64,000 nucleotides of DNA, taken from Fibrobacter sp. GTDB taxonomy: Bacteria > Fibrobacterota > Fibrobacteria > Fibrobacterales > Fibrobacteraceae. The DNA lies in NCBI GenBank assembly GCA_024398935.1, contig JAKSIH010000006.1, positions 38,956 to 102,955 of the forward strand, given 5' to 3'. Below the pieces are notes generated by a model, which was not told the origin of the DNA, did no database searches, and saw only the letters and a program-made list of their open reading frames with translations. Below, piece by piece: positions 9,447 through 17,695 of the stretch. Made by a program: the position numbers and the translations under genes. Within the stretch, counting starts at the first letter, position 1. Every line of letters starts with the position of its first letter.

Positions 9447-9519
9447 TAGCGGCTTGTGGGCTCGAACCACAGACCTGCGGATTATGATTCCGACGCTCTA
9501 CCAACTGAGCTAAGCCGCC
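9447..9519 (-). tRNA. tRNA-Met (anticodon CAT)
   Basis: The minus strand folds as a 73-nt tRNA: acceptor GGCGGCT/AGCCGCT (last pair G-U), D arm GCTC/GAGC with loop AGTTGGTA, anticodon stem CGGA/TCCG with loop ATCATAA (anticodon CAT at 9484-9486), and T arm TGTGG/CCACA with TTCGAGC. Pair 27-43 is a mismatch. The discriminator base is A and CCA is not encoded. The first base pair is paired, which favours elongator tRNA-Met; a CAT-decoding tRNA-Ile2 cannot be excluded without knowing the modification. Confidence 0.9.
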
Positions 9520-9565
9520 ATAAGTTGAACCAAAGTTAGTTAATCATCCGAAGAATTTCAAGGGG

Positions 9566-10309
9566 TTATTCAAAATAAACTTCAGAATCTACAAAATCTT
9601 TTCCAAATTTTATGACCTGCCACCCCGGATTCGAACTTTTCAGGTTGAAATACGGCGTATTCGGGTCAATCTGCATCTGGCTAGCCGGTGCCACATGGAC
9701 CACCTGACGGCCAAGCTTCACCTCGAACTGGTGGTGGTAGTGACCCGCAAAGATATGGGTCAGGTTCGGGATGCCGGCAAGGACCTGCTGCACTTCCAGC
9801 ATGTTACGCAGGTAGAAGCGCAGATCCATGAAGCGATGATTGCAGAAACAGGGGGGGTGATGCAAAAACAGGATAATCTCTCCCTGAACCTTTGCGGCTT
9901 CCTGCTTCAGCCAGTCCAGCTGTTCAGCGGAAACTTCGCCGCAGGCACTATCCAGAAAGAAAATGCTGCGACCGGCAATGTCATAGCGGTAATAGCACTT
10001 GCCATCGTGAATCTTGCCTTCCAGGTCCAGGTACTTTTCCATGACGTCGATACGGTCGTGGTTGCCGGGAATCACGCAAACGGGGAAGGGAGAATTCTTG
10101 ATGAAGTCGGCAAAGTACTTGTAGGCGCCAGGTTCGGCATCCTCGTTTGCCAGGTCACCGGAAAGAATCAGCAAGTCCAGGTCGGCCATGGAAGGTGAGT
10201 GCAGCGCCTTCATAAAATTGGCACGCACATCGATGCCTTGCACGAGGCTTTCGTCATCACCGATATGCATGTCGGATATCTGACCTATTTTTAGAACTTC
10301 TGATTTCAT
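9566..10309 (-). CDS. Calcineurin-like metallophosphoesterase (CpdA/class III cNMP phosphodiesterase-like)
   Basis: 247 residues with the full metallophosphoesterase motif set: SDMHIG (D and H ligands), GDLAN, GNHD, LFLHHPP and AGHYHH. No signal peptide, so probably cytosolic. The pattern matches class III phosphodiesterases that cleave cyclic AMP or related phosphodiesters. A cNMP-binding regulator is encoded at 33910-34713, so a cyclic-nucleotide role is possible but inferred. Its start faces a 378-bp AT-rich spacer. Confidence 0.85.
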   Translation of the reverse strand: MKSEVLKIGQISDMHIGDDESLVQGIDVRANFMKALHSPSMADLDLLILSGDLANEDAEPGAYKYFADFIKNSPFPVCVIPGNHDRIDVMEKYLDLEGKIHDGKCYYRYDIAGRSIFFLDSACGEVSAEQLDWLKQEAAKVQGEIILFLHHPPCFCNHRFMDLRFYLRNMLEVQQVLAGIPNLTHIFAGHYHHQFEVKLGRQVVHVAPASQMQIDPNTPYFNLKSSNPGWQVIKFGKDFVDSEVYFE

Positions 10310-10687
10310 AGAGTCTTTCTAATATAGCTTAAATTTTTCTCACAAAGTAAGATTAAGTCAATTTTCTATCCTTTATGTGAACTTTATCATTCCCTGGATA
10401 GGCTTTTTTTGACAATCTTCAACATTTCCAGGTTGAACCAGTGTGAATTCATATTGAAAAAACGACTTCAACACCTGTCAACGTTGAAAAATGTGAATAT
10501 CCCTTTTAATTTTCAACATTTCCAAACCTGCTCGTTAAATCTATAACTTTTTGACCATCATAGGGTTACATTTTTTCAGCAAAGTTTTTGTACACTATTC
10601 ACTAAACCAATTACCAATACTATTTATATAAATAACTGATTATTAATAGTAAGTGTGTTGAAAATACGGGAACCTGCCTCCGGTGGA
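10310..10687. other. AT-rich non-coding spacer with TTCAAC/GTTGAA motifs
   Basis: No gene is visible. The stretch contains repeated TTCAACATTT and GTTGAA words in both orientations (about 10418-10530) and several TGTGAAT motifs that resemble half of a DnaA box. It separates the 3' end of the par/bactofilin operon from the phosphoesterase start. Whether the motifs are functional cannot be told. Confidence 0.4.
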
Positions 10688-11044
10688 TTACTTATCCTTG
10701 GGCTGAGCCTGGGAAATCGCACCCATCTGGCAGTTACCCTGGAAAAGTGCCCCTTCCTGGATGATCAGCTGCTTAGTCTTGATGTTGCCCACGAACTTGG
10801 AAGAGCTTTCCAGGATCAGTTTTTCGGAGCATTCGATATTCCCCTTGATGGAACCTGCAATCACGGCGGAATTGGACTTGATTTCGCCTTCCACATAACC
10901 CTGGCGCTCAATGATGATTTCACCCTCGATAACGACGCTGCCCACCACGTTACCGGCGACGCGTACATCGCTCTTGCCGCTGATATCACCCTTGAAATTT
11001 ACACCATTACCAATCTGGGTGATTTCCTGTTCACCTTTAGCCAT
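10688..11044 (-). CDS. Bactofilin (polymer-forming cytoskeletal protein)
   Basis: 118 residues with the bactofilin right-handed beta-helix: repeated short Gly/Val/Ile strands (VRVAGNVVGSVVIEGEIIIERQGYVEGEI, AVIAGSIKGNI, LIIQEGALFQGNC). Bactofilins polymerise without nucleotides at the inner membrane face and often scaffold peptidoglycan enzymes or chromosome-segregation factors. The gene is last in the rsmG-parA-parB-LytM-bactofilin operon, 15 bases after the peptidase gene. A LytM peptidase next to a bactofilin is a common pairing. Confidence 0.93.
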   Translation of the reverse strand: MAKGEQEITQIGNGVNFKGDISGKSDVRVAGNVVGSVVIEGEIIIERQGYVEGEIKSNSAVIAGSIKGNIECSEKLILESSSKFVGNIKTKQLIIQEGALFQGNCQMGAISQAQPKDK

Positions 11045-11059
11045 ATTATCCTCGTATTT

Positions 11060-11860
11060 TTAGAAGTTAAACATTTTTTCCGGGTCGATCTCCTTGCCAT
11101 CCTTCGTAATGACATAGTGGAGATGGGGACCATTTGTATTGCCGGTCATTCCTACGGATCCGATGACATCGCCCTTGGTGACGGAACGACCCTTCGTGAC
11201 GCGCAGGTCCTTCATGTGGGAATAGGCTGTTACATAGCCGTTATGGTGGTTGATAATGACCATATTTCCCAGGTCCTCTTTCTTGCCGGCAAATTCAACC
11301 GTGCCGCTACCTGCGGCAAAGACTGGATTGCCCAGGGTTGCAGCAAGGTCTGTCCCCAGGTGCTTATCCTGGATAGAGAACTTTTTGCTGACAATACCGA
11401 TTACAGGAACCACATTTGGAATTCTTTCCAGCTTCAGATGTTCCTCCGGCGATTTCCAGCCGTGGATTCCTTCAAAATCGACATCGATTTTTTCAGACTC
11501 CGTGTGTGCGAACTTATCCTTTTCAATCAAGCTATTGACTTTATTGGAATCATTCTCGACGAAAGTCTCGAAAATATTCTGAATTCTTTCCTCAAGAACC
11601 CAAAGCGAGTTAATTCTTGAAAAAAGTTCCTCGTAGTTTGCATTTTTCTTTGCAAGTTGCGCATTTGCGATCTTCAGGTTTTCGTAATTGGTTAAAACAC
11701 TTGTACCTTTCTTGACTCCAAATACGATTGCAATAATGGAAACAACTAGAATGAAGGCGAAGATTTTCAGAAAAGTAAACCACCACGTGGAGACGCGGTA
11801 GGTTTTTATTCGCTGGGAATCGTCTGGAATAATCTGGATGGTGTAGTACTTGCTTTTCAC
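11060..11860 (-). CDS. Membrane-anchored M23 (LytM-type) peptidase
   Basis: 266 residues: a short cytosolic N-terminus, one transmembrane helix at about 27-48, a coiled-coil-like region to about 120, and a C-terminal M23 domain with HLGTDLA (first zinc ligands), HHNGYVTAYSHM and HLHYVI. The zinc ligands are intact, so an active periplasmic peptidoglycan endopeptidase is likely. It sits between parB (37-bp gap) and bactofilin (15-bp gap), suggesting recruitment of the enzyme by bactofilin filaments. Confidence 0.92.
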   Translation of the reverse strand: MKSKYYTIQIIPDDSQRIKTYRVSTWWFTFLKIFAFILVVSIIAIVFGVKKGTSVLTNYENLKIANAQLAKKNANYEELFSRINSLWVLEERIQNIFETFVENDSNKVNSLIEKDKFAHTESEKIDVDFEGIHGWKSPEEHLKLERIPNVVPVIGIVSKKFSIQDKHLGTDLAATLGNPVFAAGSGTVEFAGKKEDLGNMVIINHHNGYVTAYSHMKDLRVTKGRSVTKGDVIGSVGMTGNTNGPHLHYVITKDGKEIDPEKMFNF

Positions 11861-11897
11861 AGTTTCCTCAAAAGGATTTTCAGGTACGAACTGGTTA

Positions 11898-12929
11898 TTA
11901 GCGGTTTTCCATCAGTTCCTGGATTCGGTTAAGGTCATCCATGCTGTAGTAGTTGATGACGATGGTGCCCTTCGTCTCGGTGGCGGCGCTGGGGTTCAGC
12001 TGGACCTTGGTACCGAAGAAGGTTTCCAGACGGGTCTCGAAATTCTTCATGTCCGCACTAAGTTCCTTCTTGACTACAGGCGGCTGGGCAGCCGTAGGTT
12101 CGGAGGGTTCACTAGGTTCATCAACCGGACTTGAAGGTTCTTCGCCACCTTCGTTGCCGGTGTGAATTTCAACTTCGGCTGGCTGGGGGTTAATGTCCTC
12201 GCCGCGGGAAAGTGCTTCCAGCTGGCGGACGTTCAGACCTTCCTCGATGGCACGACGGGCAATCTCTTCGGGATTGTCGATCTTGTCGGAGCAGAGCACG
12301 CGGGCGGCACCGGAGGAAATCTTGCCTTCCTGGATCCAGGCGAGAACCTGGGCGGGCAGCTTCAGCAGGCGAAGTGCGTTGGTGATTGCGGAGCGGGACT
12401 TGCCAACGGTCTTGGCCAGATCGTCGTGGGTATAGCCGTGAAGATCAATCAACTGTTGGTAGGATTGTGCAATTTCCACAGGGTTCAGGTCAACGCGCTG
12501 GATGTTTTCGATGAGGGCCCATTCGCCCATGATCTTGTCGTCCAGGTTTTCATAGACCTGTGCCTTGATGGTAGAAAGACCGGCAAGCTTTGTAGCGCGG
12601 GTACGGCGTTCACCGCTGATAATCTGGTAACGGTCGCCCACCTTGCGGACAGCGATGGGCTGGATCAGGCCATGCTTCTCGATGGTCTCGGCCAGTTCCA
12701 CCAGTTCGTCGTCGTTGAAGGACTTGCGAGGCTGGAAGGGATTGGGATCCACCAAGTTGACATCGATCTCGATAATCTTCTGGGAATTATCAACAGAAGA
12801 ATTCGGGGACGCATTTTCAGAAGTGACTTCGTTAGCAGAAGTCTGTTCCTGGTTTACAGGAGTTTCAGCGGAGTGGTCCTTTAAAATATCAGCGAGACTA
12901 CGTCCCAGAGAAAAAGATTTCTTACCCAT
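11898..12929 (-). CDS. parB: Chromosome-partitioning protein ParB
   Basis: 343 residues. Binds parS, loads and spreads on DNA in a CTP-dependent way, and works with ParA to segregate origins. The N-terminal ParB/Srx domain has the LVDPNPFQPRK entry and the arginine-patch/CTP motif ISGERRTRATKLAG. The helix-turn-helix is at TVGKSRSAITNALRLLKLP. An acidic Pro/Ser-rich linker (EVEIHTGNEGGEEPSSPVDEPSE) leads to a C-terminal dimerisation domain. The start is nine bases downstream of parA. Six parS-like sites follow within 7 kb. Confidence 0.97.
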   Translation of the reverse strand: MGKKSFSLGRSLADILKDHSAETPVNQEQTSANEVTSENASPNSSVDNSQKIIEIDVNLVDPNPFQPRKSFNDDELVELAETIEKHGLIQPIAVRKVGDRYQIISGERRTRATKLAGLSTIKAQVYENLDDKIMGEWALIENIQRVDLNPVEIAQSYQQLIDLHGYTHDDLAKTVGKSRSAITNALRLLKLPAQVLAWIQEGKISSGAARVLCSDKIDNPEEIARRAIEEGLNVRQLEALSRGEDINPQPAEVEIHTGNEGGEEPSSPVDEPSEPSEPTAAQPPVVKKELSADMKNFETRLETFFGTKVQLNPSAATETKGTIVINYYSMDDLNRIQELMENR

Positions 12930-12937
12930 TATAAAAC

Positions 12938-13723
12938 CTACTTGTCCTTATTCAAAATTTCTTCAGCCAGCTTCATATAAGCCTGGGCGCCACTGCTCTG
13001 CACATCGTACAGGATGGCGGGCTTGCCGTGGGAGGGTGCTTCACTCAGTTTCACGTTTCTAGGAATCATTGCCTGGAACACGGTATCGCTGAGGTTTTCG
13101 CGGACTTCTTCTGCAACCTGCTTGGAGAGGCTGAGGCGGGAGTCGTACATGGTCAGCAGTGCACCCTCGATTTTCAGACCGGCGTTCAGATTCTTCTGGA
13201 CTTCGCGGATGGTCTTGAAAAGTTCAGTCATACCCTGGAGGGCGTAGTATTCGCACTGCACCGGAATCAGCACGCTGGTTGCTGCGGTAAGGACATTCAG
13301 AGTCAGGAGGTTCAGGCTGGGAGGTGCATCGATGATGATGTACTCGAAGGACTGCTTCAGGATGTTGATCACTCGTTCCAGACGGTGTTCACGGCTCATG
13401 GCGTTCACCAGCTCGATTTCCATGACGGCCAGGTCCGGGCCGGAGGTAATGACCTTCAGGTAGTCCAGACTGGTATCGAGAATTGCCGGCTTCAGGTTTT
13501 CGAAGGTGACATTGTCCGGATTGACAGCCAGGTCCAGGATTTCGTGGGCATCCACTTCCTGGGATTCGTTGAAGCCAAGACCCTGGGAGGCGTTACCCTG
13601 GGGGTCCATATCGATGAGAAGTGTCTTCTTCTCAAGGGCGGCAAAACTTGCAGCCAGGTTCACGGCGGTAGTGGTCTTACCCACGCCACCCTTCTGGTTG
13701 CATATAGCGATCACTTTACTCAT
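12938..13723 (-). CDS. parA: Chromosome-partitioning ATPase ParA (Soj-type)
   Basis: 261 residues with the deviant Walker A KGGVGKTTTAVNLAAS at residues 11-26, LLIDMDPQGNASQGLG (A') and IIIDAPPSLNLLTLNVL (Walker B). There is no N-terminal HTH, so this is the small chromosomal (Soj) type. It binds DNA nonspecifically as an ATP dimer and is released by ParB. The start overlaps the end of rsmG by four bases, suggesting translational coupling. Confidence 0.97.
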   Translation of the reverse strand: MSKVIAICNQKGGVGKTTTAVNLAASFAALEKKTLLIDMDPQGNASQGLGFNESQEVDAHEILDLAVNPDNVTFENLKPAILDTSLDYLKVITSGPDLAVMEIELVNAMSREHRLERVINILKQSFEYIIIDAPPSLNLLTLNVLTAATSVLIPVQCEYYALQGMTELFKTIREVQKNLNAGLKIEGALLTMYDSRLSLSKQVAEEVRENLSDTVFQAMIPRNVKLSEAPSHGKPAILYDVQSSGAQAYMKLAEEILNKDK

Positions 13724-14442
13724 TCGTTACCTCTTGTAACAAGGGCGTATTCCTGTTCTTCCTGGGGCAGTGCATATTTATATATGTGTACTGCAGGATC
13801 GTTTTCCAGGTGAACGATATTGTTATAACTCTTAAGGGTCACAAACTGACCACCGCGGGCAAGACCCGGCTGGGCGCGTTCCCAGTCATTTTCAAAAGTC
13901 GAGAGGGCGCGGCAGCTGACAAAATCCAGATAGGCCAGGCCCGAAGTTTCAAAACGCTTGCCCACAACAGTCATGTTGTCCAGGTGCAATTTTTCCTTGA
14001 CGAAGTTCATGAACTGCACCCGCTTGTTGCGGGGTTCCACTGCGTAGAACTGAACTTCCGGCATAACGATTGCCAACGGAAAACTGGGGCAACCTGCACC
14101 GGCACCCATGTCCGCCCAACGCTTACCCTTCAGCTTGCTGAGTATATCTACGCGAAAGTTTGCGGTGTCATCCTGGACTTTGAATCTGTCATCCTGGAGC
14201 GCAGCGATAGGATCCACCAATTTACCTATATATATATAAGGCACCAGTGAGTCGGCGATATGTCGAGACAAGAACTTCTGAGAATCCTTCTCGGAAATCA
14301 AGTTGCCGTATTCCTTGGTTTCAACCACAAGGTCTGCAAAGGCATACAATTTTGCCAATACGTCAGCAGACAATTCCACCCCGTTGGAGGCCAGGAACTG
14401 GTTCAAAAGATTCTTCTGTTCTTCGTTTTCAGAGTACTTCAT
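13720..14442 (-). CDS. rsmG: 16S rRNA (guanine527-N7)-methyltransferase
   Basis: 240 residues. Methylates G527 of 16S rRNA using SAM. Motifs include SRHIADSLV, a SAM-binding core WADMGAGAGCPSFPLAI, a YAVEPRNKRVQFMNFV acidic-loop region and DFVSCRALSTF. The usual DxGSGAGFPG is changed to DMGAGAGCPS, still glycine-rich. First gene of the operon with parA and parB, the common arrangement near replication origins. The ATG at 14440-14442 is preferred over a GTG 48 bases upstream, which would draw on intergenic repeat sequence; no strong RBS is seen for either. Confidence 0.92.
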   Translation of the reverse strand: MKYSENEEQKNLLNQFLASNGVELSADVLAKLYAFADLVVETKEYGNLISEKDSQKFLSRHIADSLVPYIYIGKLVDPIAALQDDRFKVQDDTANFRVDILSKLKGKRWADMGAGAGCPSFPLAIVMPEVQFYAVEPRNKRVQFMNFVKEKLHLDNMTVVGKRFETSGLAYLDFVSCRALSTFENDWERAQPGLARGGQFVTLKSYNNIVHLENDPAVHIYKYALPQEEQEYALVTRGNE

Positions 14443-14872
14443 AAATCCAAGGTTCAAGAATGTTGGCACTTGGTTTGTGGATGTTGGCACACTGCGTGCG
14501 CAACACCCTTCGCCTCGGTCATGTCAGTGAGCAAGCTCTCTGCCGCGACACTCGGTATTGGTTGGCATGCTTCGCATGCTACACCCTGCGGTTTGGCTAT
14601 AAAAACAAGCAAGCTTGTTTTTGCATCCAAACCTTGTGCGTGTTTCACGTGAAACATGCTTCCAAAATTTAAATATCCCAAAAAATAAAATCAACAAAAC
14701 TAGGGGTTGGCCCTGCATTTAATTAAAATATCTGTGGATATTTTTTTGATTGGTGTTAGGTTTTTGTGAATAAAAAAATTGCAGACGGTCTAACTCATTA
14801 AATCAAAAAGAATTATGTTTTAGAAGAATTGTGATTTTCTTTGTGAATCTTCCTCATATCAGGAGATTTTTT
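14443..14872. repeat. Palindrome array with parS, upstream of rsmG
   Basis: A non-coding gap built from hairpin modules: CGGTCATGTCAGTGAGCAAGC (14516-14536), hairpin GCATG-CTTCG-CATGC (14565-14579), palindrome AAAAACAAGC-AA-GCTTGTTTTT (14601-14622) and a perfect parS (14641-14656). Bases 14561-14657 recur without a mismatch at 17300-17396. The remainder is AT-rich and holds DnaA-box-like words ATATCCACA (complement of 14733-14741) and TTATTCACA (complement of 14765-14773). Confidence 0.75.
14641..14656. promoter_or_regulatory. parS site 1 (perfect palindrome)
   Basis: TGTTTCACGTGAAACA is a perfect 16-bp palindrome matching the bacterial chromosomal parS consensus. It lies about 200 bases upstream of rsmG in a non-coding gap and inside the 97-bp duplicated repeat. 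Confidence 0.92.
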
Positions 14873-15382
14873 ATGGTAGAAATTGAGGTTGTCCAGGGTG
14901 ACATTACCAAGCTGAATGTGGATGCAATTGTGAATGCTGCCAACAGATCTTTGCTGGGTGGTGGCGGTGTGGATGGCGCTATTCATCGGGCGGCTGGCAG
15001 TGAGTTGTATCAGGCTTGTCTCAAGTTTGGAGGTTGCGAAACTGGCGAGGCTCGAATTACTCCCGGGTTCAGGTTGCCGGCAAAGTTCGTAATCCATACC
15101 CCCGGACCCATCTATAACGATGGCCTTCATGGGGAGCCGGAACTGCTCCGATCCTGCTACGAAAACTCCATGAAGCTGGCGGAAGAAAACGGTTGCGAGA
15201 CGGTAGCCTTCTCGGCAATCTCTACCGGAGTGTATGGCTACCCGAAAAAGGCTGCTACCGAAATCGCGGTGAAGACCATTCGGGAATATCCAACGCAGAA
15301 TGTGAAGAAGGTAATCTTCTGCTGCTTTGGTGAAGACATGTTGAAGATTTACCAGGATGTTTTGAAGATGATGGCGCCTTGA
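14873..15382 (+). CDS. Macro-domain ADP-ribose/O-acetyl-ADP-ribose hydrolase
   Basis: 169 residues, a single macro domain: VVQGDITKLNVDAIVNAANRSLLGGGGVDGAIHRAAG, then TPGF.LPAKFVIHTPGP and the phosphate loop SAISTGVYGYP. These match the YmdB/MacroD type that deacetylates O-acetyl-ADP-ribose or removes ADP-ribose from proteins. The start at 14873 has an AGGAG ribosome binding site eight bases upstream. No sirtuin or ADP-ribosyltransferase lies nearby, so the partner is unknown. Confidence 0.93.
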   Translation: MVEIEVVQGDITKLNVDAIVNAANRSLLGGGGVDGAIHRAAGSELYQACLKFGGCETGEARITPGFRLPAKFVIHTPGPIYNDGLHGEPELLRSCYENSMKLAEENGCETVAFSAISTGVYGYPKKAATEIAVKTIREYPTQNVKKVIFCCFGEDMLKIYQDVLKMMAP

Positions 15383-15469
15383 ACTGCTAGAAAGTAAGAA
15401 AAATATTTGAAGAAAATTCGTACCAATTATGCCTTCCTTTGCTAGATTTTTGGCAACAGGAAGGCATTT

Positions 15470-16177
15470 ATGATTTCTGAAATTGCCCCCATACTTGCTC
15501 AGCTGAGGGGTACTGAAGAATACGACATCCTGGTCGAGATGGATGCTGTTTATTCCCGGATCGAAGAAAAGCAACGGGAATGGTTTGAAAAGTCCAAGTT
15601 CACCTGCCCTCAGGGCTGTGGCAAATGCTGTGAACATTTTGAGCCTGACTTGCTGGAAAGTGAAGCTCTTTACATGGCCGCCTGGCTATTGTGCAATCAG
15701 CCTGACGTAGCCCAGAATGTTGCCGAAGGGAAGTTTCCTTTGATAAATGTTTCACGTGAAACTTTTGCAACATTCCAACATTGCCCCTTCTTTCGGGAGG
15801 ATATTTCGGGGACGAATCTTCCAGGGCATTGTACTATTTATGGTGGCCGGGCATCCATTTGCCGTCTCTTCGGAGCTGCCGGATCTCGGGATAAGCATGG
15901 CAATGAAGTCTGGAAACCCTGCAAGTTTTACCCCGCAGAAGAACTTGCTGCTGTCAAGACTCTATCTGGCGAACCGATCCTTCATCGGCAATACACTGCA
16001 GAAGAAGTAAAGAATCTCTTTGGTGTACTCCCTCCTGTCATGAGCGACATGATGGAGCAGGAAGAGACATTTACCCCCGACGATGATTCTTCAACATTAA
16101 TCCACGATATCCTGCCTAAGTACATCCAGCGGTTAATGTGGATTGTGGATTTAAATTCTGGGAAAGATTCCATATAA
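15470..16177 (+). CDS. YkgJ-type cysteine-cluster protein
   Basis: 235 residues. Cysteine clusters (FTCPQGCGKCCEHF near residue 45, QHCPFF, HCTIYGGRASICRLFG, WKPCKFY) match the CxxxCxxCC-type zinc or iron-sulfur clusters of the YkgJ/UPF0153 family. Exact function is unknown. A parS-like site (15748-15763) lies within the frame and encodes Val-Ser-Arg-Glu-Thr at INVSRETF. Start after a GGAAGGCATTT leader. Confidence 0.85.
   Translation: MISEIAPILAQLRGTEEYDILVEMDAVYSRIEEKQREWFEKSKFTCPQGCGKCCEHFEPDLLESEALYMAAWLLCNQPDVAQNVAEGKFPLINVSRETFATFQHCPFFREDISGTNLPGHCTIYGGRASICRLFGAAGSRDKHGNEVWKPCKFYPAEELAAVKTLSGEPILHRQYTAEEVKNLFGVLPPVMSDMMEQEETFTPDDDSSTLIHDILPKYIQRLMWIVDLNSGKDSI
15748..15763. promoter_or_regulatory. 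parS site 2 (inside YkgJ-family gene)
   Basis: TGTTTCACGTGAAACT matches parS at 15 of 16 positions and lies wholly in coding sequence (codons for V-S-R-E-T). Confidence 0.85.
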
Positions 16178-16220
16178 GAAAAAGCCTCCGCAAGATTTGC
16201 CCAAAAAAATGATTTTTCTT

Positions 16221-16251
16221 TTGACAATTCTTTTGGAAGTGCCGATATAAT
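16221..16251 (+). promoter_or_regulatory. Sigma-70-type promoter of small RNA A
   Basis: TTGACA (16221-16226) and TATAAT (16246-16251) are both perfect hexamers, spaced 19 bp. An overlapping GATATA (16244-16249) gives a 17-bp spacer. The start of transcription is expected near 16257. Confidence 0.75.
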
Positions 16252-16255
16252 AAAT

Positions 16256-16344
16256 GAGGGTTGGTTACCCTCCCGTACTAGTCATACGGTTCTCCTTTGT
16301 TAATGGTTGGAAATCCCCGGGGCGAAAGCTCCGGGGATTTTTTT
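16256..16344 (+). ncRNA. Candidate small RNA A (about 88 nt)
   Basis: Between the promoter and a strong terminator lie two further hairpins and no reading frame. Hairpin 1 is GAGGGT-TGGTT-ACCCTC (16256-16272). Hairpin 2 is CCGTA-CTAGTCA-TACGG (16273-16289). A linker of about 20 nt follows, then the terminator with a GAAA tetraloop (16311-16344, seven T). A second locus at 19335-19435 keeps the promoter, both loops and the terminator with different stem sequences. I recognise no known RNA family. Confidence 0.75.
16311..16344 (+). terminator. Rho-independent terminator of small RNA A
   Basis: A 12-pair GC-rich stem (AATCCCCGGGGC / GCTCCGGGGATT, one G-U) closes a GAAA tetraloop and is followed by seven T. 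Confidence 0.92.
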
Positions 16345-16364
16345 GCAGGTACAATCTCGCTAAA

Positions 16365-17195
16365 TTATAGAAGGTTGATGAAGACAATTTCAGGTCTGTT
16401 GAATATTCTGGGAAGTCTTGTGCTTTCCTTCGCAAGACCTCGACTTACAATCATAACAGTTTCTTTCTTTTGGTGAATGCCGCCTGTGTATTTTGGAAAG
16501 AATCCCTGATCTGGCGCATATAATCCATCTTCAAGAAAAAACGGCAGTCTCCATTGCCCTCCGTGAGCATGGCCTGCGGTTACCAAGTCGAATCCATATT
16601 CAGCGTATATATCCACAAGTTCAGGTCGGTGGGCTAGCAAAATGTTGTATTTACCCTTGTCCAGAAATTTCATTGTTGATTCGAGTTGAACTTTTAGGGA
16701 ATCTAATCCGATGTATGTAGGGTCGTCGATGCCACATATATTGATGGTGTCATTGGACTTCTTTAACTGTAAACAGTTTCCTTCTAAGACTGTTGCGCCG
16801 GCTTTTGTTGTTACTTCTTTTATGAAGTCCATTTGGCTGCTCCAGTATTCGTGATTTCCGGAGACATAGAATGAGGGATACTTCTGGGAGACTGCCTGAA
16901 TGAAATCAGCGGCAATTTCTATGGGGAGATCGTCATCATAGATATCGCCACCTAGCAAAACAATGTCGGGCTGTTCGGCATCAATAAGCTCTAGGATAGG
17001 TTTTTCGTTCTCCCCATATTTGCAGGAGTGGAGATCAGTTATAAGGGCTATCCTTAGAGGTGAATGAATTTTGCCTGTTTCTATGTCGTAGTTGGTGGTT
17101 TGGATTCGGTAGCTGAGAAAGAGAAATAATAGAATAGCCAAAAAGAATATGATGGCCATAATGAATAGTTTTCGAATCCGCTTGGAAGTAAACAT
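16365..17195 (-). CDS. Membrane-anchored metallophosphoesterase (YkuE/YaeI-like)
   Basis: 276 residues: an N-terminal membrane anchor at about 12-33, then a calcineurin-like phosphoesterase domain with TDLHSCKYG, GGDIYDDD, SGNHEYW, LLAHRPEL and TAGHAHGGQW. The GHAHGGQ ending is typical of the YkuE/YaeI subfamily, some members of which act on lipid-linked phosphate esters; the substrate here is unknown. Faces small RNA A tail to tail. A start 15 bases upstream (17210) is also possible. Confidence 0.88.
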   Translation of the reverse strand: MFTSKRIRKLFIMAIIFFLAILLFLFLSYRIQTTNYDIETGKIHSPLRIALITDLHSCKYGENEKPILELIDAEQPDIVLLGGDIYDDDLPIEIAADFIQAVSQKYPSFYVSGNHEYWSSQMDFIKEVTTKAGATVLEGNCLQLKKSNDTINICGIDDPTYIGLDSLKVQLESTMKFLDKGKYNILLAHRPELVDIYAEYGFDLVTAGHAHGGQWRLPFFLEDGLYAPDQGFFPKYTGGIHQKKETVMIVSRGLAKESTRLPRIFNRPEIVFINLL

Positions 17196-17695
17196 AAATC
17201 CAATATACAAAAACAGAATGTTAGCGTACTTCGTGCGCTACATGCTCATGTTCGGTCATGTCAGTGAGCAAGCCCCCCCGTCGCATCTTCGGTTTGCGTG
17301 TTGGCATGCTTCGCATGCTACACCCTGCGGTTTGGCTATAAAAACAAGCAAGCTTGTTTTTGCATCCAAACCTTGTGCGTGTTTCACGTGAAACATCCGC
17401 AGACCGAGTGCAGCAAAAACAAATTTATTTGTTTTTATTTCCGAGCCGATTAAGGTAGTGTGCGAAGCACACAAACATGCAGACCGAGTGCAGCGGAAAA
17501 GTTTACTTTCCCATTGCCGAGGTCCAGGATGTAGCACTTGCTCCCGATGAACTCATTCTGCTTTTGCAAGTGCCAACATTTTGAGGCGAGTTAATTTCCG
17601 AGCCGATTAAGGTAGGACACGAAGTGTCCTAACACGTAGGGATAGTGTCGCAACAGTCCTTGACATTAGTCCCAACTTACAGAGTGAAAAAAGCT
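17196..17695. repeat. Palindrome array with parS (about 480 bp)
   Basis: A long non-coding gap filled with hairpin modules. CTTCG/CGAAG-loop hairpins lie at 17223-17239, 17304-17318, 17458-17472 and 17613-17631. Two-base-loop palindromes lie at 17340-17361 and 17415-17436. The repeated linker TTTCCGAGCCGATTAAGGTA occurs twice (about 17437 and 17596), and GCAGACCGAGTGCAGC twice (about 17398 and 17478). Bases 17300-17396 duplicate 14561-14657 exactly and include parS 3. No protein-coding gene is supported. Confidence 0.75.
17380..17395. promoter_or_regulatory. parS site 3 (perfect palindrome)
   Basis: TGTTTCACGTGAAACA, identical to site 1, in the second copy of the 97-bp repeat. Confidence 0.92.

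Noticed and set aside
14733..14773. Two DnaA-box-like words upstream of the macro-domain gene as the origin
   Set aside because: Only two words; the cluster at 21030-21400 is denser and contains a perfect box.
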